Part shown: piece after piece, positions 1 through 8,184 of the stretch
Position numbering within the stretch: the stretch's first letter is position 1
Layout: the number at the start of each line of letters is the position of its first letter
Origin: an uncultured Solobacterium sp.
GTDB lineage: Bacteria > Bacillota_I > Bacilli_A > Erysipelotrichales > Erysipelotrichaceae
Direction of reading: 5' to 3'
Length of the DNA stretch: 16,236 bases
Assembly (NCBI GenBank): GCA_937910655.1
Contig: CALEMV010000087.1
Coordinates: 1 to 16,236, forward strand
Translations under genes and position numbers: made by a program
Notes under the pieces: generated by a model
Databases searched by the model: none
What the model was told of the DNA's origin: nothing
Seen by the model: the letters and a program-made list of their open reading frames with translations, nothing else

Positions 1-2
1 AA

Positions 3-395
3 TATCCGTTAGATATACAACTCTATACTGAACAGTGGAAACAGGCATATATTGATATGCACGTTAAGGAAACTTACTGGACAGCAGAAAAGGTGTTATC
101 TGCACTCGATCGTTTTAGAGTATTCTTGGCAATTCATCAAGAACAGTTAGTTGGATATTTAGATGTTACATATGCTTATAAACAAAATGAGCCATATAGT
201 TTAATTGTATTACCTGAGAATCAAAACTTAGGATATGAACAAGCACTCTTATCAAAAGCCATTCAAATGAATGGAATAAACACAATGATGACCTTGGTGG
301 ATGTGAACGCAAAGGAAGAAATCAGAATTTATGAAGAAGCTGGTTTCGAACTAATCAAAGGACAGAATAGTGTCTTTGTGACAATTACAATTTAA
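3..395 (+). CDS. GNAT-family N-acetyltransferase, C-terminal part (5' end outside the window)
   Basis: The frame is open from the first bases of the window. An internal ATG at 57 would give 112 residues, but 18 in-frame codons lie upstream without a stop and no ribosome binding site precedes position 57, so this is most likely the C-terminal part of a longer protein. The visible part has the end of a GNAT fold: a beta strand around LVGYLDV, a region resembling the acetyl-CoA-binding loop and helix (NLGYEQALLSKAI), a VDVNAKEEIRIYEEAGFE segment matching the usual 'N..a..iYe..GF' signature, and a final beta strand. GNAT enzymes transfer an acetyl group from acetyl-CoA to an amine; the acceptor cannot be told here. 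No clear terminator follows; the next gene has its own promoter. The family call is fairly secure, the substrate unknown. Confidence 0.7.
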   Translation, partial: YPLDIQLYTEQWKQAYIDMHVKETYWTAEKVLSALDRFRVFLAIHQEQLVGYLDVTYAYKQNEPYSLIVLPENQNLGYEQALLSKAIQMNGINTMMTLVDVNAKEEIRIYEEAGFELIKGQNSVFVTITI

Positions 396-425
396 GATGA
401 ATAATCTCTTAGTAAAGGATTAGAA

Positions 426-454
426 TTGAAAGAGAACAAAACTTATACTATGAT
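426..454 (+). promoter_or_regulatory. Sigma-A-type promoter for the CapA-family gene
   Basis: A -35 box TTGAAA (426-431) and a -10 box TATGAT (449-454) are separated by exactly 17 bases. Each differs from consensus at one position. Transcription would start near 461, about 20 bases before the ATG at 483. This suggests the CapA-like gene is transcribed separately from the acetyltransferase upstream. Confidence 0.6.
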
Positions 455-482
455 GTGAAAGATTAAATAACATGGTGACGAT

Positions 483-1646
483 ATGAAAAAGAAGAGTTCA
501 TTTGTATTTACAGGCGATATTGGCTTTGATAAGTACATGGATAAAAAATGGGAAGATAAGCATCTGATTACAGATGGTGTTTTGCGTTTTTTGCATAGCG
601 GTGATCATGTTGTAGCAAATGTGGAAGGGGCACTCATTGACTTGCCACCACAAGATGATACATCTGGTGTGAAACAGCTCATTCATGCAATGAATCCAAA
701 GGCAATTAAAGTATTGAATAACATGCATGCAGATGTGTGGAGTTTATGTAATAATCATATCTTAGATGCTGGTGAAGAAGGTGTAGCACAAACATTAAAA
801 CTTGCAGGTGAAAATCATGTTCAAACAGTTGGTGCAGGCATGAATATTGACGAAGCTGCTAGACCACTATTGTTTGACGAGGCTGGTGGAATTGGCTTGT
901 TCAGTGTTGGTTATCGTAGAGGTTGTAAACCAGCGGATGTAAATCGTGCTGGATGTCTTCTTTGGAATGATATGGAACGCATCCAGAAAAATATTGATGA
1001 AATCAAAAAGACATGCCGTTGGTGTGTGATTGTTTGTCATGGTGGAGAAGAGTTTACTTCACTTCCATCTTCCTATACAAGAGATCGTTATCATCGATTC
1101 TTAGAGATGGGTGCAGATATTGTGGTATCACATCATCCGCATGTACCGATGAATTATGAGACTGTTGGGGATAAAGTGATTTTTTATTCCCTTGGAAATT
1201 TTATCTTTGATACAGATTATCAACGTGCGCAATACAATACAGAGCATGGTATCTTGGTCAAAATCAATTTTACTGAAAAGAAGTTTACTTGGGATGCATG
1301 TGGTATTCGTATCAATCGTGAGTTAGAACATGTGCGTACCGCAAAATTGCCTGATATCTTTGTAGATGTACAAGAAGAAGAGTATCGACACTTAGAAGCA
1401 CTTGCGGCCAAGATGATGATTTCTGCATATAAGAGACAGTTAATTTACTTGAATCCAAAGGAATATCAGAATGCAAGTGAAAAGAAGTGGGAAGAAAACT
1501 TCTTGGCTCCTAAGCGAAGTGGTCGTGTAGAGGGAGAAGCACTTGACTTCCAATTGATTTATCCACTTGCCAAAAAGGCTGAAGATGGAGAATGGAAGAA
1601 GAGTAAACTAACCAAAGTAGTAAAGTATATTCAAAAGCAAATATAA
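483..1646 (+). CDS. CapA-family (PGA_cap) metallophosphatase-like protein
   Basis: The 387-residue product has the conserved CapA-family motif series in order: GD at 11-12, NVEG at 46-49, NNH with D95 and G97 at 90-97, VGAGMN at 116-121, HGGEE at 186-190, SHHPH at 216-220 and YSLGNFIFD at 235-243. These match the metal-binding motifs of the calcineurin-like phosphoesterase fold. CapA was named for a role in poly-gamma-glutamate capsule synthesis or anchoring, but most family members are uncharacterised. This copy has no signal peptide or membrane segment, unlike classical CapA, and no capB or capC partners are nearby, so a capsule role is doubtful and a cytoplasmic phosphoesterase role is equally possible. 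The C-terminal 125 residues are lysine-rich and carry no motif I recognise. A GGTGA element lies 4 bases before the ATG. A hairpin terminator follows. Confidence 0.75.
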   Translation: MKKKSSFVFTGDIGFDKYMDKKWEDKHLITDGVLRFLHSGDHVVANVEGALIDLPPQDDTSGVKQLIHAMNPKAIKVLNNMHADVWSLCNNHILDAGEEGVAQTLKLAGENHVQTVGAGMNIDEAARPLLFDEAGGIGLFSVGYRRGCKPADVNRAGCLLWNDMERIQKNIDEIKKTCRWCVIVCHGGEEFTSLPSSYTRDRYHRFLEMGADIVVSHHPHVPMNYETVGDKVIFYSLGNFIFDTDYQRAQYNTEHGILVKINFTEKKFTWDACGIRINRELEHVRTAKLPDIFVDVQEEEYRHLEALAAKMMISAYKRQLIYLNPKEYQNASEKKWEENFLAPKRSGRVEGEALDFQLIYPLAKKAEDGEWKKSKLTKVVKYIQKQI

Positions 1647-1652
1647 ATCTTT

Positions 1653-1682
1653 AAAGCATCGCTATTATGGTGATGTTTTTAT
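1653..1682 (+). terminator. Intrinsic terminator after the CapA-family gene
   Basis: A stem of GCATCGC pairs with GTGATGT (two G-T wobbles) around a short A/T loop. Flanking AAA and TTT extend the stem, and a run of five T follows. It begins six bases after the stop codon. Confidence 0.65.
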
Positions 1683-1793
1683 ATCGGCATTCTATTTATA
1701 AAATCATGGTTAAATATGAGCCAATCGGGCGAATCTTCTGTATGTTTATTTCAAAAAAGTTGTGGTATTCTAATAATGAGGTTTAAATCGAAA

Positions 1794-1798
1794 AGGAG
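1794..1798 (+). promoter_or_regulatory. Ribosome binding site that sets the phosphofructokinase start
   Basis: AGGAG lies 7 bases before the ATG at 1806. The longer in-frame ATG at 1716 has no comparable site, and the 30 residues it would add do not resemble this enzyme family, so 1806 is preferred. Confidence 0.85.
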
Positions 1799-1805
1799 TA
1801 AAAAT

Positions 1806-3470
1806 ATGACAGATTTATCACCACTACAAAAAGCTAGATATCAGTATGCACCAAAGCTTCCAAAGATGCTAAGAAACGGTATCTCTGAGATTTCAGTTTT
1901 GGAAGGGGAAGAGACAACAAGTGTTGCAGATCAAGAAAAGATCAAGGCTTTATTTCCAAATACTTATGGTAAGAAGGAAATCACATTCCAAAAGGGACAG
2001 AATACATCCGTAGCTAAGAAGCAGGTTGTAGGTGTAATCCTTTCTGGTGGACAGGCACCTGGTGGACACAACGTAGTGTGCGGTCTATACGATGCTTTAA
2101 AGGCAACAAATCCAGAAAATGTATTATATGGATTTAAGAAGGGTCCAAGTGGATTACTTGAAGATGATTATTTAATTTTCGATGATGCTTATATCGATCA
2201 GTTTAGAAATACTGGTGGATTTGATATCATCGGTTCTGGTAGAACAAAGCTTGAAACAGAAGAGCAGTTTGCAGTTGCGGCTGAAGTTTGTAAGAAGCAC
2301 GGTATCACAGCGATTGTTATTATCGGTGGTGATGACTCCAATACAAACGCTGCTGTTTTAGCTGAGTACTTTGCAGCACATGATGCTGGTGTACAGGTAA
2401 TTGGTTGCCCTAAGACAATCGATGGTGACTTAAAGAATGAAGATATTGAATGTTCATTCGGTTTCGATACAGCTACTAAGACATATAGCGAAGTTATCGG
2501 TAACATTGAAAGAGATGCTAACTCTGCTAAGAAGTACTGGCATTTCGTTAAGGTAATGGGACGTTCTGCTTCTCACGTTGCACTAGAATGTGCATTACAG
2601 ACACAACCAAACGTTTGCTTAATTTCTGAAGAAGTTGCTGAAAAGAAGATGTCCTTATCACAGATTGCAGACTATATTGCTGACTCTGTAGAAGCTAGAG
2701 CTGCTAAGGGTATGAACTTCGGTGTAGCAATTATTCCTGAAGGTGTCGTTGAATTCGTTCCAGAGTTCTCTGCATTAATCGCTGAAATTAATGAATTACT
2801 TGCTGGTAGTAAGGCTGAAGCATTCAATGCTTTACCTAACTGGAAAGAAAAGTATGCATTTATCGAAAAAGGTTTATCTAAGGAAGCAATGTCAGTATTC
2901 GCAATTCTTCCAGAAGGAATCCAACAGCAGTTATTCTTAGAAAGAGACCCACACGGAAACGTACAGGTATCTCTCATTGAATCTGAGAAGTTATTCTCCG
3001 CTATCGTGAAAGCTAAGTTAGAAGAAAGAAAGGCTTCAGGTTCTTACAAGGGTAAGTTCAATGCTTTACACCACTTCTTCGGTTATGAAGGAAGATGTGC
3101 ATTCCCATCTAACTTCGATGCAGACTACTGCTATTCATTAGGTTACAATGCATTCATGTTGATCCAATATGGATACAATGGATACTTGTCAAAGGTTTCT
3201 AACCTATCTAAGTCAGCTGATGAATGGGTAGCTGGTGGTATGCCAATCACTAAGATGATGAACATCGAAAGAAGACATGGTGAAGACAAGCCAGTTATTA
3301 GAAAGGCGCTTGTTGAACTTGATGGTAAACCATTCAAGTTCTTCGAAGCACACAGAGAACAGTGGGCTAAGGAAACATGCTACACATACCCAGGTGCAAT
3401 TCAGTACTATGGACCAGCTGAGGTTTGTGATCTAACAACTAGAACACTAGCTCTTGAAAAGGGTGAATAA
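1806..3470 (+). CDS. pfp: Pyrophosphate-dependent phosphofructokinase (diphosphate--fructose-6-phosphate 1-phosphotransferase), long form
   Basis: The enzyme reversibly transfers phosphate from pyrophosphate to fructose 6-phosphate, giving fructose 1,6-bisphosphate in the cytoplasm. With the start at 1806 the protein is 554 residues, the usual length for the long plant/spirochaete-type PFP clade. Motifs seen: GGQAPGGHN at 81-89 (phosphate-binding loop), GGDDS at 174-178, where the second Asp is the mark of PPi rather than ATP dependence, PKTIDGDL at 202-209 with the catalytic Asp, and [11 protein letters not shown] at 251-261 for fructose-6-phosphate binding. Lysine is written mostly AAG, and TTC, AAC and TAC become frequent in the second half, unlike most neighbours; this resembles the hydrogenase gene and suggests high expression. 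It stands alone between two terminators. I saw no convincing promoter in 1683-1793. Function is secure from motifs; the gene name is by family. Confidence 0.93.
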   Translation: MTDLSPLQKARYQYAPKLPKMLRNGISEISVLEGEETTSVADQEKIKALFPNTYGKKEITFQKGQNTSVAKKQVVGVILSGGQAPGGHNVVCGLYDALKATNPENVLYGFKKGPSGLLEDDYLIFDDAYIDQFRNTGGFDIIGSGRTKLETEEQFAVAAEVCKKHGITAIVIIGGDDSNTNAAVLAEYFAAHDAGVQVIGCPKTIDGDLKNEDIECSFGFDTATKTYSEVIGNIERDANSAKKYWHFVKVMGRSASHVALECALQTQPNVCLISEEVAEKKMSLSQIADYIADSVEARAAKGMNFGVAIIPEGVVEFVPEFSALIAEINELLAGSKAEAFNALPNWKEKYAFIEKGLSKEAMSVFAILPEGIQQQLFLERDPHGNVQVSLIESEKLFSAIVKAKLEERKASGSYKGKFNALHHFFGYEGRCAFPSNFDADYCYSLGYNAFMLIQYGYNGYLSKVSNLSKSADEWVAGGMPITKMMNIERRHGEDKPVIRKALVELDGKPFKFFEAHREQWAKETCYTYPGAIQYYGPAEVCDLTTRTLALEKGE

Positions 3471-3483
3471 TTCATGTTTAAAG

Positions 3484-3511
3484 ACACAGTAGAAACTCTA
3501 CTGTGTTTTTT
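3484..3511 (+). terminator. Strong intrinsic terminator after the phosphofructokinase gene
   Basis: A perfect 10-base-pair stem (ACACAGTAGA with TCTACTGTGT) closes a three-base AAC loop and is followed by six T, 13 bases after the stop codon. Confidence 0.92.
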
Positions 3512-3512
3512 G

Positions 3513-3521
3513 TGATATAAT
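3513..3521 (+). promoter_or_regulatory. Extended -10 promoter for the S66 peptidase gene
   Basis: TGATATAAT is a perfect extended -10 element (TGn plus TATAAT at 3516-3521). No good -35 box lies 17 bases upstream, where the terminator loop sits, which is tolerable for extended -10 promoters. Transcription would start near 3528, with GAGG at 3536-3539 placed 8 bases before the ATG at 3548. Confidence 0.6.
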
Positions 3522-3547
3522 GCTAAAAATTATACGAGGTTAGTGTT

Positions 3548-4582
3548 ATGAAGAAAGTGAAAACAATCGGAATCGTCAGTTTATCCAGTGGCATTCTTGG
3601 GGAATATTTTGTACAACATGAAGTAAAAATTGGTCTAGAACGTTTAGAGAAACTTGGCATTCAAGTTAAATTTATGGAACATGCATGCAAAGGATTGAAA
3701 TATATTTCTGAACATCCAAAGGATAGAGCGAGTGATTTGTTAAATGCATTCCAAGATGATTCAATCGATATGATAATATGTGCAATTGGTGGTGAGGATA
3801 CGTATCGTTTACTACCTTATCTTTTTGAGCATGATGAATTAAAGAATGCTGTAAAAGAAAAGATATTCCTTGGATTTTCCGATACAACCTTTAATCACTT
3901 CATGTTACATAAAGTAGGTCTCAATACATTTTATGGACAAGCATTTCTTCCAGATGTATGTGAATTGGATGAAGAGATGTTGCCATACACTGAGAAGTAT
4001 TTCTTGGAATTATTAGAAACTGGGACAATCCACGAAATAACACCAAGTGATGTATGGTATGAAGAACGTAGTGATTATAGTGCAGAAGCTGTCGGTACAA
4101 AACGCATCATGCATGCAAATCAAGGATTTGAATTATTACAAGGTAGTGGAGTATTCCAGGGAAAGATATTAGGTGGATGTATCGATAGTTTATATGATAT
4201 TTTTGATACTACAAGGCATAGGGATTCTGTTGAACTATGTAGAAAATATGATCTGTTTCCAAATTTAGAAGACTGGAAAGGAAAGATACTATTATTAGAA
4301 TCAAGTGAAGAACAGCCAACTCCTGAAAAATACCGTCACATGATAGAGGCTTTAAAGAATACAGGTATCTTTGATGTGATTCATGGGATTCTTGTTGGAA
4401 AACCAATGGATGAAATGTATACAAAGGAATATCAGGAAATTCTGGTAGATATTGTAAATAATCCAAACTTGCCAATTGTGTGGAATATAAATGTAGGTCA
4501 TGCGACACCGCGTACGATTGTTCCATTTGGTGTAATGGCAAGAGTTGATGTTGAAAAACAGAAGATAAGTTTTAAGTACTGA
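3548..4582 (+). CDS. Peptidase family S66 protein (LD-carboxypeptidase / MccF-like)
   Basis: The 344-residue protein has the layout of family S66, cytoplasmic serine peptidases. Family members cut the L,D bond of muropeptide tetrapeptides during peptidoglycan recycling (LdcA) or cleave peptide-nucleotide antibiotics and related acyl-aminoacyl compounds (MccF). Visible features are the N-terminal nucleophile-domain start TIGIVSLSSG, the AIGGEDTYRLLP segment (79-90), the nucleophile Ser111 in GFSDTT, Glu251 in LLLESSEE and His318 in NVGHATPRTIVPFG, which together complete the expected Ser-Glu-His triad. Length and the LESSEE form of the Glu motif look closer to MccF-like members than to E. coli LdcA, so either immunity/detoxification or cell-wall recycling is possible. 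There is no signal peptide. The gene is monocistronic by its own promoter and terminator. Confidence 0.85.
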   Translation: MKKVKTIGIVSLSSGILGEYFVQHEVKIGLERLEKLGIQVKFMEHACKGLKYISEHPKDRASDLLNAFQDDSIDMIICAIGGEDTYRLLPYLFEHDELKNAVKEKIFLGFSDTTFNHFMLHKVGLNTFYGQAFLPDVCELDEEMLPYTEKYFLELLETGTIHEITPSDVWYEERSDYSAEAVGTKRIMHANQGFELLQGSGVFQGKILGGCIDSLYDIFDTTRHRDSVELCRKYDLFPNLEDWKGKILLLESSEEQPTPEKYRHMIEALKNTGIFDVIHGILVGKPMDEMYTKEYQEILVDIVNNPNLPIVWNINVGHATPRTIVPFGVMARVDVEKQKISFKY

Positions 4583-4606
4583 ATATACCAAGTTTAGTAC
4601 TTTTTT
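4574..4606 (+). terminator. Terminator overlapping the stop codon of the S66 peptidase gene
   Basis: AAGTACTGAA (4574-4583) pairs with TTTAGTACTT (4593-4602), with one or two wobble pairs, followed by a T run to 4606. The left arm includes the last codons and the TGA stop. Confidence 0.7.
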
Positions 4607-4636
4607 AAAAGAAAAGAAGGCCATTTTCTGACCTTC
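4607..4636 (-). terminator. Terminator of the ABC importer operon
   Basis: Read on the minus strand, GAAGGTC pairs with GGCCTTC (one T-G wobble) around a seven-base loop, followed by TTTTCTTTT. It lies 8 bases beyond the ATPase stop codon, back to back with the plus-strand terminator, so the two convergent units are cleanly separated. Confidence 0.8.
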
Positions 4637-4644
4637 GATTAAGT

Positions 4645-6279
4645 TTATTGAATTGTTACTGAACCAGAAGCGATGAGTTTTCCTGATTTTCTATCATATA
4701 GAAGAATGTCATATGGAAGAACTGTGATATGAACCTGGTCACCAATGACGAATGATTGATTACCAAAGATGACAGATGTAAGAAGATAGTTATTGATGTT
4801 AAGTTTTAATGTTGACTCCATACCAGTAGGCATAGAGCCATCAACTGCTGCATCTAACTTACCATTTACATCGACTGTAATCTTTTCAGGACGGATACCT
4901 AAGATGAAGTCCTCATTTGTAATGATTACATCATCATCGCTGATATAGTCCTCATTAACTTTTTGGATATGATATTTGAATACTTCATCTTTATTCTCTT
5001 TTTCAACCTTAGTGCTAGATTTTTCGTCAAGATCATTAGAATGTTTTTCTGCATCACGGTGTTCAAACCATTCCTGCAAGTTGAAATTGTGTTCTGGTGT
5101 AAAGACTGCTATCTTATTGTCTAATACTGTGAAAGTAAATGTTCCATCTTGGTTCTGTTTTCCTTTTGCCTCTAAGAAGTTGATAGATGGATTACCAACG
5201 AAGTCAGCACAGAATAGGTTGTTTGGCTTGTTGTAGAGTGATAATGGATAATCATACTGCTGTAGTAAACCATTATTCATTAAGCAGATCTTTGTTGAAA
5301 GTGTCATTGCTTCCATTTGATCGTGTGTAACGTATACAAATGTTGAACCGGTTTCTACATGTAATCGCTGTAATTCATAACGCATTTCTAAACGTAACTT
5401 TGCATCAAGGTTTGATAATGGTTCATCCATAAATAGAACTTGTGGTTCAGGTGCTAAGGTACGGGCGATGGCAACACGCTGTTGTTGTCCACCAGAAAGT
5501 TCAGCAGGATAGCGATCCATGAACATACCAATCTTCACGATTCGTGCAACACGATTTACTGATAAATCGATTTCTTCATTGCTTAATCGACGAATAGTTG
5601 TTTTCACTTTACCGTTTTCTAGAACTTCAAATTTCTCATTTATAGTTTCATTCTTAGCTTGATGTGCAGCAATTAGTTTATTCTTCTTCTCTTCAAATTG
5701 CTGAATATATTTTTTTGCATCTTGTTCGATAGCGTTTGATGAATGTAAGTTGAACTTGAAAATCTTTTCAGCTGTATATTTGGAAATTGTATAGGTATTG
5801 ATCAGTTTTAGAAGAAGACGTTTCTTGTCAATTTTTCCTGTCTTCTCTTTACATTCTTTAAAGATTTGTGTGAGTTTATTTGTATTTTGTAATGAACGAA
5901 TCACATCACTAGTTGTTTTTAATTCAATATCCATTACTGGAAGCTCTTCTTTGATGTTTTTTAATCCAAAAGAGATGTTGTCATAAACCGTCATATTTGG
6001 CCATAACGCATAGTTTTGGAATAAGAATCCTACTTTACGCTTGTTTGGCGGAATGTTGATTCCTTGATCGGAATCATAAACAATTTGGTCACCGATTTTA
6101 ATCTGTCCGCTTGTAGGTGTTTCTAAACCAGCAATCATACGTAGTGTTGTTGTTTTACCGCAGCCGGATGGTCCTAAGATTGTAATAAATGAATTGTTTT
6201 CAATATGTAGGTTGAGGTTATCTACAGCATAGAATTTACCCCAACGTTTTGTGATATTTGTTAGTTTGATTTCAGGCAT
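4645..6279 (-). CDS. ABC importer ATPase with a large insertion in the helical subdomain
   Basis: The 544-residue protein is the nucleotide-binding subunit of the importer encoded just upstream. Motifs seen: Walker A GPSGCGKTT at 36-44, Q-loop Gln88, signature LSGGQQQR at 261-268, Walker B VLFMDEP at 281-287, D-loop SNLDA at 289-293 and switch His319. It resembles the CUT1/FbpC/PotA class, with a C-terminal TOBE region (LGIRPEKI at about 460-467). Members of this class usually have about 350-380 residues. Here roughly 125 extra residues (about 109-234, lysine-rich and helical looking) sit between the Q-loop region and the signature, and about 55 more charged residues (about 395-450) interrupt the TOBE region. 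All catalytic motifs are intact, so the protein should be active. Its AGGAGG site (6287-6292) overlaps the permease TAG stop, which suggests translational coupling. Last gene of the operon. Confidence 0.9.
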   Translation of the reverse strand: MPEIKLTNITKRWGKFYAVDNLNLHIENNSFITILGPSGCGKTTTLRMIAGLETPTSGQIKIGDQIVYDSDQGINIPPNKRKVGFLFQNYALWPNMTVYDNISFGLKNIKEELPVMDIELKTTSDVIRSLQNTNKLTQIFKECKEKTGKIDKKRLLLKLINTYTISKYTAEKIFKFNLHSSNAIEQDAKKYIQQFEEKKNKLIAAHQAKNETINEKFEVLENGKVKTTIRRLSNEEIDLSVNRVARIVKIGMFMDRYPAELSGGQQQRVAIARTLAPEPQVLFMDEPLSNLDAKLRLEMRYELQRLHVETGSTFVYVTHDQMEAMTLSTKICLMNNGLLQQYDYPLSLYNKPNNLFCADFVGNPSINFLEAKGKQNQDGTFTFTVLDNKIAVFTPEHNFNLQEWFEHRDAEKHSNDLDEKSSTKVEKENKDEVFKYHIQKVNEDYISDDDVIITNEDFILGIRPEKITVDVNGKLDAAVDGSMPTGMESTLKLNINNYLLTSVIFGNQSFVIGDQVHITVLPYDILLYDRKSGKLIASGSVTIQ

Positions 6280-6290
6280 ATTTTTTCCTC

Positions 6291-8114
6291 CTAATTACCA
6301 ATTCCTTCATCAAGGCTTGCACCAGTTAATTTATTTACAATCAAGTTTGAAAGCATGATTGTTACAATTAAGATCAAGTTGATTGCACTTGAGAAAGCAT
6401 ATAGTCCCATTTCATCAAAGTAATCTAATGTAGTTGATAAGATAAATCCTTGCGTACATAGTAATAAGAATAGTGATAACTCACGTAAGCAAGTCATGAA
6501 TGGTAACATGAATCCGCTGATGATCGAAGATTTTTGAATTGGGATGATAATGCGTGTCATTCGTTTGATCCAAGGAATATCTTGGATGATTGCGGCTTCT
6601 TCGATTTCTCCAGATAATTGCAACATAGAGTTTAATGCGTTACGACTTGCGAATGGAATGTATTTAATCACACCGACAATAACAAGTAACGTATACGTAT
6701 TAAATAAATTGATATGTTGATTTGAGAATAGAATGAAGAAGGCTGCGCTAACTGCGATACTCGGCATTAGATATGGAAGGAATGCCATACTATTTACGTA
6801 ATTAGCCCATTTCGAGCGGCGTTTCTTTGAAACAGCATAACCAATTAAAGTACCGATGATACCTGCAATTAGTGCACAGGCGATTGAGACAAGGATAGTT
6901 CCTTTATATGCATCCCAAATCGTACTATTGAATAAAATACCGCGTTGTCCATACATACCATTTTCAGTGATGTTTTCATTTGTAATCCACCATTTTGTTG
7001 TTAGATTAGCGAAGTTACCTGTATATAGGAAGGAGTAATCACCTGGATTAGGTAGGAATGTTTCAAAAGCAAACGAGATAATTGGGAAGATACTTGTAAA
7101 GAATGTAATGATAACAAAGATAAATGCAACTAGATGTTTACCAATCTTACCTAAATTAATCTTTGATATTTGTCCGGATTTACCAGTAACAGTTGTGTAG
7201 TTCTTTCTACTCTTTAGTGATGCTTGGTTGAGTGCGAGAATTGCCATACCAAAGATCATCATTAGAACTGCCAGAATAGATGCTTCACCCGTATATTTAC
7301 TGTTGAGTGAAATATACTTGGTAGAAAGGGTAGTTAAATTTAAATAATGTGGAACTGGATAGGATCCCATTGCGCTACCAAATACGAGTAAGATTGTCGA
7401 AAGGATAGCAGGCTTGATCATTGGAATTGTAATACGTGTCAATATTTTATGACGAGGTGTATTTAGGATTGTTGCGGCTTCTTCTAGGTTTGCATCCATG
7501 TTCTTGAAGATACCACCAATCAAGATATATGCAAATGGTGCATAGTGTAATCCTAATACCATGGCACAAGGGAATAATCCTACACACCACCATAGTGGCA
7601 TGTTGATGCCAAATAGTGAGGCAAGCAATCCGTTAGATGTACCAGTAATCGCATTGGAATTAAATAAATGTTGCCATACAACCGCTAATGTCCACTGCGG
7701 CATAATATATGGGAAGATAAATATAGAACTGAGGTACTTTCTGCACTTCATATTTGTTCTTGTCACAAGGAAAGCAAATACACCACCGAATAGGATTGAA
7801 ATCATGCATGTAAGGACGGCAAGTGCTAAAGTATTACCCATCGGTGTCCAAAGATTTGTCTTCGCTAAATTACTTGTGAATAAATCAATGTAATTGATGA
7901 GGGTTAATCCTGATGTTTGCCCAGTTAAATGTTGGTCAATTGTTCCTGGGTGAATCTCAAATGTATCACGAATGATTGCCACAATAGGTGATATTGTTGC
8001 AATCGTACATAAGATACCAAAGATGAGCAGAATCACATTAAATGGTTGTGTGAAATAGGTTTTAATCTTATTAAAGAAAATCGCATTGCGTTTTTTCGAA
8101 ATTGTTGTATCCAA
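6291..8114 (-). CDS. Fused two-domain ABC importer permease (AfuB/FbpB type), TTG start
   Basis: This membrane protein (607 residues from the chosen start) contains two binding-protein-dependent permease domains in tandem. Each half carries an EAA loop that docks on the ATPase: EEAATILNTP near 211-213 and EEAAIIQDIP near 506-508. About 12 transmembrane helices are expected, six per half, including an extra N-terminal helix near 28-50 and one starting the second half near 325-350. This fused design is typical of FbpB/AfuB importers for iron(III) or sugar phosphates. I chose TTG at 8112-8114 because AGGAG (8122-8126) lies 7 bases upstream. A longer frame from another TTG at 8150 would begin inside a hairpin and lacks such a site. 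The gene is 12 bases from the ATPase start and about 70 bases after the binding protein gene. Substrate unknown. Confidence 0.9.
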   Translation of the reverse strand: MDTTISKKRNAIFFNKIKTYFTQPFNVILLIFGILCTIATISPIVAIIRDTFEIHPGTIDQHLTGQTSGLTLINYIDLFTSNLAKTNLWTPMGNTLALAVLTCMISILFGGVFAFLVTRTNMKCRKYLSSIFIFPYIMPQWTLAVVWQHLFNSNAITGTSNGLLASLFGINMPLWWCVGLFPCAMVLGLHYAPFAYILIGGIFKNMDANLEEAATILNTPRHKILTRITIPMIKPAILSTILLVFGSAMGSYPVPHYLNLTTLSTKYISLNSKYTGEASILAVLMMIFGMAILALNQASLKSRKNYTTVTGKSGQISKINLGKIGKHLVAFIFVIITFFTSIFPIISFAFETFLPNPGDYSFLYTGNFANLTTKWWITNENITENGMYGQRGILFNSTIWDAYKGTILVSIACALIAGIIGTLIGYAVSKKRRSKWANYVNSMAFLPYLMPSIAVSAAFFILFSNQHINLFNTYTLLVIVGVIKYIPFASRNALNSMLQLSGEIEEAAIIQDIPWIKRMTRIIIPIQKSSIISGFMLPFMTCLRELSLFLLLCTQGFILSTTLDYFDEMGLYAFSSAINLILIVTIMLSNLIVNKLTGASLDEGIGN

Positions 8115-8121
8115 GGTGTGT

Positions 8122-8126
8122 CTCCT
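8122..8126 (-). promoter_or_regulatory. Ribosome binding site that sets the permease TTG start
   Basis: AGGAG within AAAGGAGA on the minus strand is spaced 7 bases from TTG at 8114. It supports the shorter start over the TTG at 8150. Confidence 0.75.
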
Positions 8127-8129
8127 TTC

Positions 8130-8168
8130 AAAAAAATGGAAGGCACCCAACTACCACGTAGGGTGCCT
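8130..8168 (-). terminator. Intercistronic hairpin, possible partial terminator, between binding protein and permease genes
   Basis: On the minus strand AGGCACCC (8168-8161) pairs perfectly with GGGTGCCT (8148-8141). An inner TAC/GTA pair closes a three-base GTG loop, with GTT as a bulge. Four bases later comes a run of seven T (8136-8130). It lies 16 bases after the binding protein stop. The gap before the T run suggests an incomplete terminator or an mRNA-stabilising hairpin that keeps binding protein mRNA in excess over permease, a common arrangement in ABC importer operons. Confidence 0.65.
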
Positions 8169-8184
8169 CATGATAACTGTTTGT

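Noticed and set aside
1716..1805. A 30-codon upstream extension of the phosphofructokinase
   Set aside because: The residues do not look like the family N-terminus, and the strong AGGAG site belongs to the ATG at 1806.
2198..2977. Two 100-codon frames on the minus strand within the phosphofructokinase gene
   Set aside because: They are antisense to a strongly conserved enzyme and their products are low-complexity Ser/Ala/Pro-rich sequence; they are by-products of the sense codon choice.
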